A stretch of 41,263 nt of DNA from Lachnospiraceae bacterium (GTDB lineage: Bacteria > Bacillota > Clostridia > Lachnospirales > Lachnospiraceae): the NCBI GenBank assembly GCA_017465845.1, contig JAFTVH010000117.1, positions 1 to 41,263 of the forward strand, in the 5' to 3' direction. Below the pieces are notes generated by a model that was not told where the DNA came from, ran no database searches, and saw only the letters and a list, made by a program, of their open reading frames with translations. Positions 21,675 through 30,809 of the stretch are shown here, piece after piece; positions within the stretch are counted from its first letter, which is position 1; every line of letters starts with the position of its first letter. Position numbers and translations under genes: made by a program.

Positions 21675-23570
21675 ATGCCAAAAGGAAAGAAAAACCTATG
21701 TGTAGATAGCCTAAGGCATGCCGAGTACTACGACATGCAATCTACGTTTGACAATCTGTATCAGAAAAGCAAAGAGGGAGAAGTTTTTACGAATCTCATG
21801 GAACTTATACTTGATAGGAATAATATCCTATTAGCATACAGAAATATTAAATCGAACACAGGCAGTTACACAGCTGGTACTGACAATCTAACCATCAACG
21901 ATATTGGGTGCTTGCCACCCGAAGAGGTTATAAGGAGAGTCAGATATTATGTCACAGGAAGTCAACACGGCTATCGCCCCAAACCTGTTAGACGAAAAGA
22001 AATACCGAAACCTAATGGTAGTACGCGTCCGTTGGGCATTCCCTGTATATGGGACAGACTGATACAACAATGTATCAAGCAGATACTTGAACCCATATGT
22101 GAAGCAAAATTCAGCAATAACAGTTATGGTTTCAGACCGAATAGGTCTGTAGAACATGCAATTTCGAAAACTTATTCATTGTTGCAAAGGTCACATCTGC
22201 ATTATGTATTGGAATTCGATATTAAAGGCTTCTTCGATAATGTAAACCATAGCAAGCTGATAAAACAAATGTGGACAATGGGTATCAGAGATAAGCAACT
22301 TATTTATGTCATTAAGCAGATATTGAAAGCTCCTGTTCGCATGCAAGATGGTAGCACTATAATCCCCGACAAAGGGACACCGCAAGGGGGAATAATTTCT
22401 CCGCTGCTTGCTAACATCGTGTTAAACGAACTTGACCATTGGGTGGAAAGTCAATGGCAAGAAAATCCCATTGTATATGAAAAAGGTAAAGAGCGTATGA
22501 TACGAAATTCAGTGGTCTTTGATAGAAGCCATGGTTATACGGTCATGCGAAGGACATCATTAAAGGAGATGTATATCGTAAGATATGCAGATGACTTTCG
22601 TATATTCTGTAGAGACAGAGAAGTCGCTGAGCGGACAATGATTGCAGTTACAGACTGGATTACTACTAGACTAAAGCTGGAAGTGTCGCCAGAAAAAACT
22701 CGCATTATCAATGTCAGAAAACGATATTCGGAATTTCTTGGATTCAAAATAAAGGTTAGGACAAAGGGGAAAAAGTATGTGGTTAACTCTCATATATGTG
22801 ACAAGAAGCAGATAGCAGAAAAAGAGAAACTTGTGGAGCAAGCGAAACGAATCGCAAGACCTCGCCAAGGATACACACAACTTACAGAAATAACACTGTT
22901 TGATGAGATGGTCCTTGGTATTCAGAATTATTACAGGATAGCAACATGTATAAGCCTTGATTGCAAGGATATTCATAGAGCTGTAATGACAGTACTAACT
23001 AATCGGTTAAATACTGAAACTGGCTCACGATTGATGCGGACAGGCGGAACAATGACAGAAAGCGAAAAGGAGCTGTATGGTAGTTCAAAAATGATACGTT
23101 ATGTATCAGGAATAGAGCGACCCATCTATCCTATAGCATACGTCAAATACAAAGTCGCTATTGGTATTAGTTCTTCGGTTTGCTGTTATACCAAAGAAGG
23201 ACGCACCAAGCTACACGAAAACCTCAAAATCAATCATCGCATTATGTCAGAACTGATAAGTCAGAAAATGATAAATCATAGTCTGGAATATATGGATTGT
23301 AGACAATCATTATTTTCAGCACAAAAGGGCAAATGTAGTGTGAGTGGAGAGGAATTTGTAAGTGCAGATGAGGTTGGGTGTTGCCTAAAGAAACCTAAGG
23401 AATTAGATGGAAGAGAGCAATACCATAACATGGTTCTTGTAAAAAAGAAATATCTTCCGCTGATTTTAGAGGAAGATGAGCAGAAACTACAAGAATATAT
23501 CAATGCTATCAAACCAGAGAAAAAACATCTAACAAAGATAAACAAACTTAGGGAACTAAGAAAACTTTGA
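21675..23570 (+). CDS. ltrA: Group II intron reverse transcriptase/maturase
   Basis: 631 aa, ATG behind AAGAGGAGGTGATGCCTT. Domains in order: RT fingers/palm with PKPNGSTRPLGIP and the palm block FDIKGFFDNVNH. GTPQGGIISPLLANIVLNELD and the active-site YADDFRIFC follow. Then the X/maturase region (EFLGFKIKV, IQNYYRIAT) and a C-terminal HNH-like region beginning KCSVSGEEF. In the latter, the place where intron endonucleases have His-His reads VGCCLKKPKEL, so the endonuclease may be inactive or variant. The protein helps splicing and can promote retrohoming into the same site in other coupling-protein genes. Confidence 0.95.
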   Translation: MPKGKKNLCVDSLRHAEYYDMQSTFDNLYQKSKEGEVFTNLMELILDRNNILLAYRNIKSNTGSYTAGTDNLTINDIGCLPPEEVIRRVRYYVTGSQHGYRPKPVRRKEIPKPNGSTRPLGIPCIWDRLIQQCIKQILEPICEAKFSNNSYGFRPNRSVEHAISKTYSLLQRSHLHYVLEFDIKGFFDNVNHSKLIKQMWTMGIRDKQLIYVIKQILKAPVRMQDGSTIIPDKGTPQGGIISPLLANIVLNELDHWVESQWQENPIVYEKGKERMIRNSVVFDRSHGYTVMRRTSLKEMYIVRYADDFRIFCRDREVAERTMIAVTDWITTRLKLEVSPEKTRIINVRKRYSEFLGFKIKVRTKGKKYVVNSHICDKKQIAEKEKLVEQAKRIARPRQGYTQLTEITLFDEMVLGIQNYYRIATCISLDCKDIHRAVMTVLTNRLNTETGSRLMRTGGTMTESEKELYGSSKMIRYVSGIERPIYPIAYVKYKVAIGISSSVCCYTKEGRTKLHENLKINHRIMSELISQKMINHSLEYMDCRQSLFSAQKGKCSVSGEEFVSADEVGCCLKKPKELDGREQYHNMVLVKKKYLPLILEEDEQKLQEYINAIKPEKKHLTKINKLRELRKL

Positions 23571-23633
23571 TAGATTAGGATAATTACTTTCGATTGGAGA
23601 TTTGATTAAATGCTTATGAAAACCACCGATAGA

Positions 23634-23716
23634 ACGCCGGATGCGGTGAAAGTCGCATGTCCGGTGTGGAGTGGGGGAAAAGGTGGAGATAACTTCAAAG
23701 CCCTACCTATCACTAT
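23634..23716 (+). ncRNA. Group II intron domains V and VI
   Basis: Domain V is the 34-nt hairpin at 23634-23667 (ACGCCGGATGCGG, GTGAAAG-type loop, then CGCATGTCCGGTGT), with CGC at the place of the catalytic triad. The following GGAGTGGGGG to CCCTACC segment is domain VI, where a bulged A acts as branch point. The last base of the intron is T23716. Confidence 0.85.
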
Positions 23717-25170
23717 AAGCAGAGTCGTTGTTTTTGCAGTCCATTTTTTATTATGTGTGGTTGGAATGTTCTCCGGCGGAAAGAAATTTCAGAACGGTAC
23801 TGAAGCTGATGGGCGAGGCGGAAGTCGTGCAGGAGGGAAAGAAGTCTCCACTGACAGAGCGTATGGAGAGGCTGGCAAGGGAATCCAAGCTTGGTAACAA
23901 TCACCCTGCAGTTAAGCAGTATTATAAATGTATGCGTGGTGCCGGTGATACGGTCCGTTCCATTATCATCAGTGCCAACTCCAGACTTGCTTTTTTGGAA
24001 AATCAACAGGTGCTGCGATTGCTTTCAAGAGATGATCTGAATCTGTCTCAGCTGGGGATTGGTGTCAATGGGGACGAAACGACCCGTACAGCGCTGTTTT
24101 GTGTGATACCGGATTCCGATAAGTCCTACAACTTTATCATAGGCATGCTCTATACCCAGATCTTCCAGGAGCTGTATTATCAGGCAGATTTTGTATATGG
24201 CGGCAGACTGCCCATTCATGTGACCTTTATGTTGGATGAATTTGCCAATGTGGCACTTCCCGATGACTTTTGTTCCCTGCTTTCTACCATGCGAAGCAGA
24301 GAAATCTCCAGTGTGATTATTATCCAGAACTTTGCCCAGTTAAAGGCGCTTTTTAAGGATACCTGGGAGACAATCCCCGGAAACTGTGATACTTTTATTT
24401 ATCTTGGCGGTAATGAGCAGTCAACACACAAATACGTGTCAGAGCTTCTGGGTAAGGGAACTATTGACAAGCGAAGCAGCGGAGAAACCAAAGGAAAGCA
24501 GGGAAGTTCTTCGCAAAATTATGATGTGCTTGGCAGGGAACTGTTTACCCCGGATGAAGTAAGAAAGCTGGATAATAAGAAATGTATTCTTTTTATCCGT
24601 GGTTTTGATCCGATTCTGGACGATAAGTATGTACCATTTAACCACTCCAGATTTAATCTTACGGCAGATGGCAAAGGTAAGCCTTATGTGCATAAGCCTG
24701 AGGAGAAAAAAGGTGCGGTAGGCCCTGTGGTGGAATTATTATCGCCGGAATCCGTGAAGTACTATGCACGGCTGAAGGAAAGAGGGGCAAATGTCTATAT
24801 CCAGGAAATGAAATATGAGGATTTTATGCTGCTCGGACAGGCCGGATTAAAGAAGAAATTCATGGAGGCTGATGAAGCGGATCAGAAGGCGAGAATGAAC
24901 GAGGAGCAGGGACAGGAGCTGGAGTATGCTCAGGAGCATATGCAGCCGCAAAAGGCTGTTAATGACCAACAAAAGGCCGGTCAGCAGAAACAAATCAATA
25001 TATCAGAAGAGGATTCCCTGATAGACAGAGAATTGAAAGCAGTGTATTCGGCAGAACAAAAAGAAGCACTGCGGCAGGCACTGGTAAAGAAGATTGCCAT
25101 GCGGGAACTTATGGATTACTATCACCCGGATGTGACAGCAGAGGAAATGCGCAGGGCATGGAACCTATAG
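23717..25170 (+). CDS. virD4: VirD4/TraG-type coupling protein, exon 2
   Basis: This exon starts with AAGCAGAGTCG and supplies residues from the split Lys codon to the C-terminus (about 484 residues). It begins AESLFLQSIFYYVWLE, continues with NFRTVLKLMGEAEV and RGAGDTVRSIIISANSRL, and contains the Walker B region IHVTFMLDEFANVALPDD. IIIQNFAQLKALF and LGGNEQSTHKYVSELLG follow, as in TraG/VirD4 hexamers. The last 80 residues are Gln/Glu-rich. An ATG at 23751 inside this exon is not a start. Without splicing it would have no ribosome site of its own, so transfer should depend on intron removal. Confidence 0.92.
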
Positions 25171-25215
25171 ACGAATCTATGCAATCAGATATGAGAGAGG
25201 GTATTGGATCAACAT

Positions 25216-25333
25216 GCCGGGTAAGCCCGACGTAACACTTTTACAGGAGAAATCCTGATCATATAGATGCAACAATGAACCCGGCGGGTAAGTGTGTGCT
25301 GAAAAGTCAGTGTATACTTGCCCGCTATTTTTA
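25216..25333 (+). promoter_or_regulatory. Structured leader with 19-bp terminator before the Maff2 gene
   Basis: GCCGGGT (25216-25222) is complementary to ACCCGGC (25279-25285). Between them CAGGA-GAAA-TCCTG (25244-25257) forms a GNRA-capped hairpin. Right behind, a 19-bp stem is formed by 25284-25302 and 25307-25325 (loop AAAG; six G-U pairs), followed by TATTTTT. The outer pairing overlaps the base of the terminator stem by 2 nt, and GCCGGGTAAG nearly repeats the terminator's own GGCGGGTAAG. This looks like an attenuator between the coupling-protein and channel genes. The signal is unknown. Confidence 0.6.
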
Positions 25334-25350
25334 TGAAAGGAAATGAAGAA

Positions 25351-25716
25351 ATGAGCAACAAAGAAAAATTGACAAAGGTAACTAAGGAGAAGAGAATGGG
25401 ATTTTTTAAGAATGCTAAACAGAAGATTGTGACAATCGCAGCTGCCGGTGTGGTGGCATGTAATGCTATGACCATTCCGGTATATGCCGCAGCAACAGGA
25501 GCAAATGCAATCACACAGCCGCTTAACAGTTTAAAAACACTGATGCTTGCGGTCATTGGTGCCGTGGGTGTGATCATTCTTGCAAAAAATGTGATGGAGT
25601 TTGCCCAGGCATACCAGCAACAGGATTCTTCCACCATGAACTCAGCCCTTAAGGGCATTGTGGCAGGTATCATGATGGCAGGTATTTCCACCGTGCTTAC
25701 TTTCCTTGGATTTTAA
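25351..25716 (+). CDS. Maff2/VirB2-like small membrane protein
   Basis: 121 aa from the ATG at 25351, with AAAGGA 9 nt upstream; the open frame begins at 25318 inside the terminator. The N-terminus has a positively charged segment and a hydrophobic helix ending in TIPVYAAATG, a possible signal-peptidase site. Two further hydrophobic helices follow (LKTLMLAVIGAVGVIILAKN and ALKGIVAGIMMAGISTVLTFLGF) with a short polar loop. This is the pilin-like form of VirB2/TrbC. Maff2-type proteins take this place before the VirB6 gene in clostridial ICEs. Family assignment is by layout and residue pattern. Confidence 0.75.
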   Translation: MSNKEKLTKVTKEKRMGFFKNAKQKIVTIAAAGVVACNAMTIPVYAAATGANAITQPLNSLKTLMLAVIGAVGVIILAKNVMEFAQAYQQQDSSTMNSALKGIVAGIMMAGISTVLTFLGF

Positions 25717-25784
25717 GCGTGGGTCAGAAATAGGGCGGGGAAGGGATTCCCTGCCTGAAACAGAAAGAAGAGGTGAATACGAAT

Positions 25785-26627
25785 ATGGATATATTTAACC
25801 TTGGAGAAAAGATACTTGCTTTGTTGGAAATGGTGTTTGGTTTCTGGAATAATCAGATATCTTTGGTATTTTCCATGCTGGGGCAGTCTCCGGTCAGTTT
25901 TAAAGGGGGAGGGCCGTGGGCAATCGTAGAAGCGATCAATCCGATTTTTGTGGCTGTGGGTGCTTCGCTGGTGGTCCTGTTTTTTGTGATCGGATTCTGT
26001 TCTGAAAGTGTGGATGTCAGGGAGGAAATGCGGTTTGAAGTGATCCTCAGACTGCTGATACGCCTCACGTTGGCAGAGTGGTTTGTTGTAAATAACGTTA
26101 AGATTGCCAAAGCGGTATTCCAGACCGTGGGTAATCTGGTAAATGCTTTGTCAGCCGGTGGAAGCAATACCCTGGTAATCGACGGGACCCAGGCAGATAT
26201 CATCCGGAATCTGGGATTTGGTGAAAGTCTGATCATGCTGATACTGGCAGCGTTATTGTCTATTATCATCATTATCTGTGGTTTCTTTATGATATACACG
26301 GTATACTTTCGGTTTTTGCGGTTACTTATCGTGATCCCTCTCGGGCCACTTGCTTTTTCGACCATGGGAGGAAACCGGGCTGTAAGTAATACGGTAGGTG
26401 CGTACTGTAAATATTTTTTATCTGTCTGCTTTGAAGCGGTCACTATGGCACTGGCGATCATGATGTGTAATGCATTTATCAATGCTGGTCTGCCGGCATT
26501 TACAGGCGGATATGCAGACTGGACCCAGACGCTGATCTATCTGTGTGAAATGACTTTCAGTATCGCACTGACTGTGGGATGTGTGAAGGGAGCCCAGTCA
26601 CTGACGAGCAAGGTGTTTGGATTGTAG
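25785..26627 (+). CDS. VirB6/TrbL-like channel protein
   Basis: 280 aa from the ATG at 25785 behind AAGAGGTG; GTG at 25773 is an alternative. At least five or six membrane helices are visible, e.g. PIFVAVGASLVVLFFVIGF, LIMLILAALLSIIIIICGFF and LLIVIPLGPLAFSTMGG. The conserved ESVDVREEMRFEVILRLLIRLTLAEW region comes before the central helices. In ICEs of this type the protein forms the inner-membrane channel of the type IV secretion system. The gene lies between the Maff2-like and PrgI genes, the standard order. The 56-bp hairpin-rich gap before it has no T-run. Confidence 0.82.
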   Translation: MDIFNLGEKILALLEMVFGFWNNQISLVFSMLGQSPVSFKGGGPWAIVEAINPIFVAVGASLVVLFFVIGFCSESVDVREEMRFEVILRLLIRLTLAEWFVVNNVKIAKAVFQTVGNLVNALSAGGSNTLVIDGTQADIIRNLGFGESLIMLILAALLSIIIIICGFFMIYTVYFRFLRLLIVIPLGPLAFSTMGGNRAVSNTVGAYCKYFLSVCFEAVTMALAIMMCNAFINAGLPAFTGGYADWTQTLIYLCEMTFSIALTVGCVKGAQSLTSKVFGL

Positions 26628-26645
26628 GAAGGAGTAATTGTATCA

Positions 26646-27068
26646 ATGATAATCGAGATCAATAAAGATATAGACCGTTATCAGGAATCTGTAGTCATGG
26701 GTCTGACATTGAAGCAGCTGATCTATGCTGCTTTAAGTCTGATTGCCGGGGCGGGTATTGTACTGCTATTGCAAAAGCAGATCGGGTTGACACTGGCTGC
26801 TTATGTGGCTGTGCCAGTGGTGGCACCCTTGGCGCTGCAGGGATTTTATCAGTATAACGGTATGAGTTTTATGGAAGTAATGAAAAGAAAGTTATATTTT
26901 GCTTTTCTGAACCGTCCTCTTGTATATGTATCAGAAAAAGGAGAGGCAGCCGTAAGGGCATACCATGCAGAGGTAGTACCCCAAGAAATGCGACAGAAAC
27001 GGGCAACGAAAAGGAAAGGACAAACCAACAACGGAAGGAGGGAGTCGGATGAAGCTGTTTTCAGATGA
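26646..27068 (+). CDS. PrgI-family T4SS protein
   Basis: 140 aa. Near the N-terminus the PrgI signature INKDIDRYQESVVMGLTLKQLIY is followed by two membrane helices (AALSLIAGAGIVLLL and LAAYVAVPVVAPLAL). The short hydrophilic tail has Arg/Lys-rich residues. PrgI corresponds to VirB3 in Gram-positive systems and works with VirB4. The last 20 nt overlap the VirB4 gene. The ATG follows GGAAGGAGTAATTGTATCA, a strong ribosome site with a slightly long spacing. Confidence 0.88.
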   Translation: MIIEINKDIDRYQESVVMGLTLKQLIYAALSLIAGAGIVLLLQKQIGLTLAAYVAVPVVAPLALQGFYQYNGMSFMEVMKRKLYFAFLNRPLVYVSEKGEAAVRAYHAEVVPQEMRQKRATKRKGQTNNGRRESDEAVFR

Positions 27069-29415
27069 ATTGGGACAGTTAAAGAAAGCCGGGCAGCCGC
27101 TTTGTAAGATGCCTAAATCCATACAGGAAACAATTGAACTTCTCGCTGTTTCCGAGGACGGTATTTTTGAGGTGGCAAAGGATCAGTTTACGGAAGAATT
27201 CATGTACCAGGATATCAATTACACGACTGCAAATGATGAGGAGCAGCTGGAAATATTTGAGCGGTATGTGAAGTTTTTAAATTCCATTGGATGTCGCTTT
27301 AAGATTACCCTGAATAATAAGAACAGGGATATGAAGAAACTACGGGAGCAGATTCTGATTCCATATAAAGATGATGGATATGATCATTTGCGTCAGATTT
27401 ATAACGACATTATGGAAAAAAAGATCGTGGAAGGAAGACAGGGGATCGAGCAGGAAAGATACCTGACGCTTACCATTGACCGGAAAAATTACGAAGAAGC
27501 AAAGGCACAGTTTGCCACACTGGAAGTCACACTTCGAAAGGGCTTCAATGCTTTGGGGGCAGATATCATGAAGATGAATGGTAATCAACGCCTGAAATGT
27601 CTGCATGATTATTATCATCTGGGCAGCGAGGAGGATTTCGATTTTGACATTGCAGAGGCGAAGAAGCTGGGAAAGGACTTTAAGAATGACCTGTGTAACG
27701 GAATGGTAAAGTTCTATCCGGATTATTTTGAAGACGAGAAGAAATGCTGCAGGGCAATGTTCATTAAGAGATATTCCAATAATCTGTCTGACCGTTTTTT
27801 GACTGAGATCGCTGCGTTGCCTATTCATTCTATTATCAGTATTGATGGAGTACCGGTTTCTAAAGACCTGACCACAAAAATATTACAGAAAAAGTATCTG
27901 GGAATTGAATCGGATATCTTAAAACAGCAGCGTGTAAGAAACCGTAATAATGATTTTTCTTCTGAAATTTCTTACGGAAAAAGACGGGAAAAAAGCGAGA
28001 TCGAAGGTATCTTAAATGATGTAAATGAAAATGACCAGTGTCTTTTTTACGTGGGAGTCACGATCCTGCTCATGGCAGAGAATAAAAAGGAGCTGGACAG
28101 CATAACGGAAACGGTGCAGTCCATTGGTAAGAGTCATGGATGTCTGATCGATGTGCATTATTTCAAGCAACGGGAAGCACTTAACACAGCCCTACCAATT
28201 GGGGTAAGGCAGGTGGAGACCATGCGTACCATGCTTACCCAGTCTCTGGCTACCCTGATGCCCTTTAATGTACAGGAACTGCAGGAACCCAGAGGGAACT
28301 ATTATGGTATCAATCAGGTGTCAAAAAATATTAATGTGGGCAATCGTAAGAAGCTGATCAATGGAAACGGATTTGTGTTTGGGGTACCCGGCGGTGGAAA
28401 ATCCTTTTTCTGTAAAATGGAGATGGGCAATGTATTTCTGGCAACCGATGATGATATTGTGGTAATAGACCCTACGAATGAGTATTTTGTGGTGGCATAT
28501 GCCCTTGGCGGCAGTGTGATCAATCTGTCCACCTATACAGATAATTTTGTAAATCCTCTCCATGTGGATCTGAATGACCTGGATCAATTTGATTCCAAGG
28601 GCATTATCCGGGAAAAATGCGAATTTATGCTGGGACTGTGTGAACAGTGCATGGGTAATACCTTGAATCCTCATCACAGGTCTATCATTGACAGATGTGT
28701 GCGACTTTTGTACAGGAAGATTGCCAGAAGCAGGGAAAAACATGTACCGGTAATGACAGAATTTTATGAACTGCTGCTTGTACAAAAGGAAGAGGAGGCC
28801 AGGGACATTGCACTTGCACTGGAGGTATTCGTGGATGGTTCCTTAAATATCTTTAACCACCAGACGAATGTAAACATGGATAACCGCTTCACTGTGTATG
28901 GCATCAGAGATCTGGGGACAGATCTTAGCCCTGTAAGCATGCTGGTCATGATGGAGGCGATACAGCAGAAGATCATGGAGAACAGCAAAAAGGGAAAGGC
29001 AACATGGCTGTTCATTGATGAATTCCATGTGCTGTTAAATTCAGAGTTTTCTGCTAAATATTTACAGCAGCTCTGGAAGAAGGTCAGAAAGCAGGGTGGT
29101 ATCTGTACCGGTATTACCCAGAATGTAACCGACCTTCTGCAGAACTATGTGGCATCCACCATGCTGTCCAATTCGGAGTTTGTGGTGCTGTTAAAACAGG
29201 CAAATATTGACAGTGCAAAGTTATCAGAGGTAATCGGAGTGTCGGAAGCACAGTTAAAGTTTGTATCAAATTCCCCTGCCGGAATGGGACTTATCAAATG
29301 TGGGAATACGGTGGTTTCTTTTGATAACCAGATCAGCAAGAAGTCTGAGTTGTATCAGCTATTTAACACAAATTTGCACGAAAAAGCAGAGTTAGGACAG
29401 TTGACAGGCGGGTGA
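27049..29415 (+). CDS. virB4: VirB4/TrsE-type conjugation ATPase
   Basis: 788 aa. The C-terminal ATPase part has Walker A GVPGGGKSFF (from about residue 445) and Walker B WLFIDEFHVLL (from about residue 653). The family text MGNVFLATDDDIVVIDPTNEY lies between, and GICTGITQNVTDLL follows Walker B. The N-terminal half is the usual VirB4 regulatory region, with LPIGVRQVETMRTMLTQSLATLMPF before the motor. The protein powers channel assembly and substrate movement from the cytoplasmic side. The ATG follows GGAAGGAGGGAGTCGG and overlaps the PrgI gene by 20 nt. Confidence 0.95.
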   Translation: MKLFSDELGQLKKAGQPLCKMPKSIQETIELLAVSEDGIFEVAKDQFTEEFMYQDINYTTANDEEQLEIFERYVKFLNSIGCRFKITLNNKNRDMKKLREQILIPYKDDGYDHLRQIYNDIMEKKIVEGRQGIEQERYLTLTIDRKNYEEAKAQFATLEVTLRKGFNALGADIMKMNGNQRLKCLHDYYHLGSEEDFDFDIAEAKKLGKDFKNDLCNGMVKFYPDYFEDEKKCCRAMFIKRYSNNLSDRFLTEIAALPIHSIISIDGVPVSKDLTTKILQKKYLGIESDILKQQRVRNRNNDFSSEISYGKRREKSEIEGILNDVNENDQCLFYVGVTILLMAENKKELDSITETVQSIGKSHGCLIDVHYFKQREALNTALPIGVRQVETMRTMLTQSLATLMPFNVQELQEPRGNYYGINQVSKNINVGNRKKLINGNGFVFGVPGGGKSFFCKMEMGNVFLATDDDIVVIDPTNEYFVVAYALGGSVINLSTYTDNFVNPLHVDLNDLDQFDSKGIIREKCEFMLGLCEQCMGNTLNPHHRSIIDRCVRLLYRKIARSREKHVPVMTEFYELLLVQKEEEARDIALALEVFVDGSLNIFNHQTNVNMDNRFTVYGIRDLGTDLSPVSMLVMMEAIQQKIMENSKKGKATWLFIDEFHVLLNSEFSAKYLQQLWKKVRKQGGICTGITQNVTDLLQNYVASTMLSNSEFVVLLKQANIDSAKLSEVIGVSEAQLKFVSNSPAGMGLIKCGNTVVSFDNQISKKSELYQLFNTNLHEKAELGQLTGG

Positions 29416-30806
29416 AGCAATTGAATATAAGAAAAGTGGATGATAAACCTATGGACATTCATACCAAAAAGGGAATGCGGATCCATAAGTATAGGCGTGT
29501 GAAGCCCGAAGCAGGAAGTGATCATCGTAATACTTCAGCGGAGGAAAAGGTAAAACACCGTCGAACCGGTTCCAAAATAGCCAAATTGGAGCAAAAGAAG
29601 AAATCCCGGAGCAATACCAAAAGGCTTATAAAAGCTGCGGAAGTGGAGACTACGAAAGCAGCTTCGGAGAAGCTGGAAGGCGGAGAAGAAGTGCACCAGG
29701 CATCCATGCTGGCATATGAAGCTTTAAGGCCGGTATCGGCTGCGACTGGGAAGGGTGCGAGTCTTTTAAAAGAATCCATGCTGGAACAGAAACGCAAAAA
29801 ATATAAAATCGTAACGCCAATGGCTGAGAACGGTATAATATCGAAGCAGTCCATTGTGAATAAAGCATCTAAAACTGCAATCAATAAAGTCACATCTAAC
29901 ACTGCAAAGCATGCTGTGAAGGCTGGAGCCGAAAAAAAAGCGGAAACGACGGCGAAAAGAGCTGCAAAAGAAACTGCAAAGACTGTGACCAAAGTGACGA
30001 CTAAAGCAGTGGTATCAACTGCCGGGACGGTAGCCGGAACTGCAGCTACGGGAGTTGGAGGAGTTTTGATCGGTCAGGCTACCGTGGCGGGACTTGCCAT
30101 TGATCACAAGGATATGAGACAGACAGTAAGAAACCGTAAGATCAAGTTTTTTCTGGATAAGATGAAAGCAGAGCAGAAGCAGACTGACAGTGTGGCAAAA
30201 ATGATACGGGATACCATAGGCAGTAAAGCAAAGTTTTATGTGGGGAAAGCGGCAGTGGCAATACTTGGAGTCCTTGGTGGTATTGCAAGTATCATTGCAT
30301 TGGTAGCAATCCCTATCGTTCTCATTATCACACTACTTTATAATTCTCCGCTTGCGTTGTTCCTTCCGCCGCTTACTTCGGGGGACACCGTGCAGACAGT
30401 GACAAATACCTATGTGACAGAATTCGTTTCTGAGGTGGAAACACTTGCAAGGGATCATACCAGATATGATGAAGGAGAAGTAATTTACCGGGATCCGGAT
30501 GGTAATGTGATCACACCAATGCCCCAGCAGGATATCATGAGTGTATATATGGTGGAGTATGGTGTGGGTGACACGGCGAGCATTATGAGTGACAGGGCAA
30601 AGAAGCGTCTGAAGAATGTAGTAGAAGATATGTGTCAATATACCACGTCCGACAGAACAGAAGAGCGAAAGGACGATAAAAATAAAAAATATGATGTAAC
30701 GATTCTGGAAGTCAATGTTGTGATCAAAGATTATCAGGACATGGTAGCAGAATACCGCTTCAGTCAGGAACAGATAACATTGATAGAACAGATGATGAAT
30801 TATTAG
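29412..30806 (+). CDS. CD1108-like T4SS membrane protein, without hydrolase domain
   Basis: 464 aa, GTG start overlapping the VirB4 stop (a TTG at 29421 is an alternative). It begins with KVDDKPMDIHTKKGMRIHKY, the start typical of the CD1108 group. Residues 15-270 are a basic, Ala/Lys-rich cytoplasmic tail (TKRAAKETAKTVTKVTTKAV). A membrane stretch is at about 280-312 (VAILGVLGGIASIIALVAIPIVLIITLL), followed by an outside part that resembles the CD1108 family. The frame ends with FSQEQITLIEQMMNY and no NlpC/P60 or lysozyme-like domain is present, although relatives often carry one. No peptidoglycan hydrolase appears elsewhere in the window. Confidence 0.68.
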   Translation: MKQLNIRKVDDKPMDIHTKKGMRIHKYRRVKPEAGSDHRNTSAEEKVKHRRTGSKIAKLEQKKKSRSNTKRLIKAAEVETTKAASEKLEGGEEVHQASMLAYEALRPVSAATGKGASLLKESMLEQKRKKYKIVTPMAENGIISKQSIVNKASKTAINKVTSNTAKHAVKAGAEKKAETTAKRAAKETAKTVTKVTTKAVVSTAGTVAGTAATGVGGVLIGQATVAGLAIDHKDMRQTVRNRKIKFFLDKMKAEQKQTDSVAKMIRDTIGSKAKFYVGKAAVAILGVLGGIASIIALVAIPIVLIITLLYNSPLALFLPPLTSGDTVQTVTNTYVTEFVSEVETLARDHTRYDEGEVIYRDPDGNVITPMPQQDIMSVYMVEYGVGDTASIMSDRAKKRLKNVVEDMCQYTTSDRTEERKDDKNKKYDVTILEVNVVIKDYQDMVAEYRFSQEQITLIEQMMNY

Positions 30807-30809
30807 TAT

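Larger units (their letters stand above)
20980..23716 (+). mobile_element. Group II intron (2,737 bp) inserted in virD4, same orientation
   Basis: The 5' end reads GTGCGAC, the group II consensus GUGYG. The 3' end is CACTAT, with the usual final AY. A 34-nt domain V is at 23634-23667 and an intact reverse-transcriptase ORF is in domain IV. The region 20987-21674 has no gene but many paired segments expected of domains I to IV; short ORFs in it are side effects. Removing 20980-23716 restores the coupling protein exactly, so the intron is likely able to splice and the host gene functional. The exon-binding sequences were not identified with certainty. Confidence 0.9.

Noticed and set aside
23610-23897. 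95-aa ORF across the intron 3' end
   Set aside because: It crosses domains V/VI and reads virD4 exon 2 in the wrong frame.
29522-29992. Minus-strand 156-aa frame opposite the CD1108-like gene
   Set aside because: It is the antisense of an Ala/Lys-rich low-complexity tail with no ribosome site.
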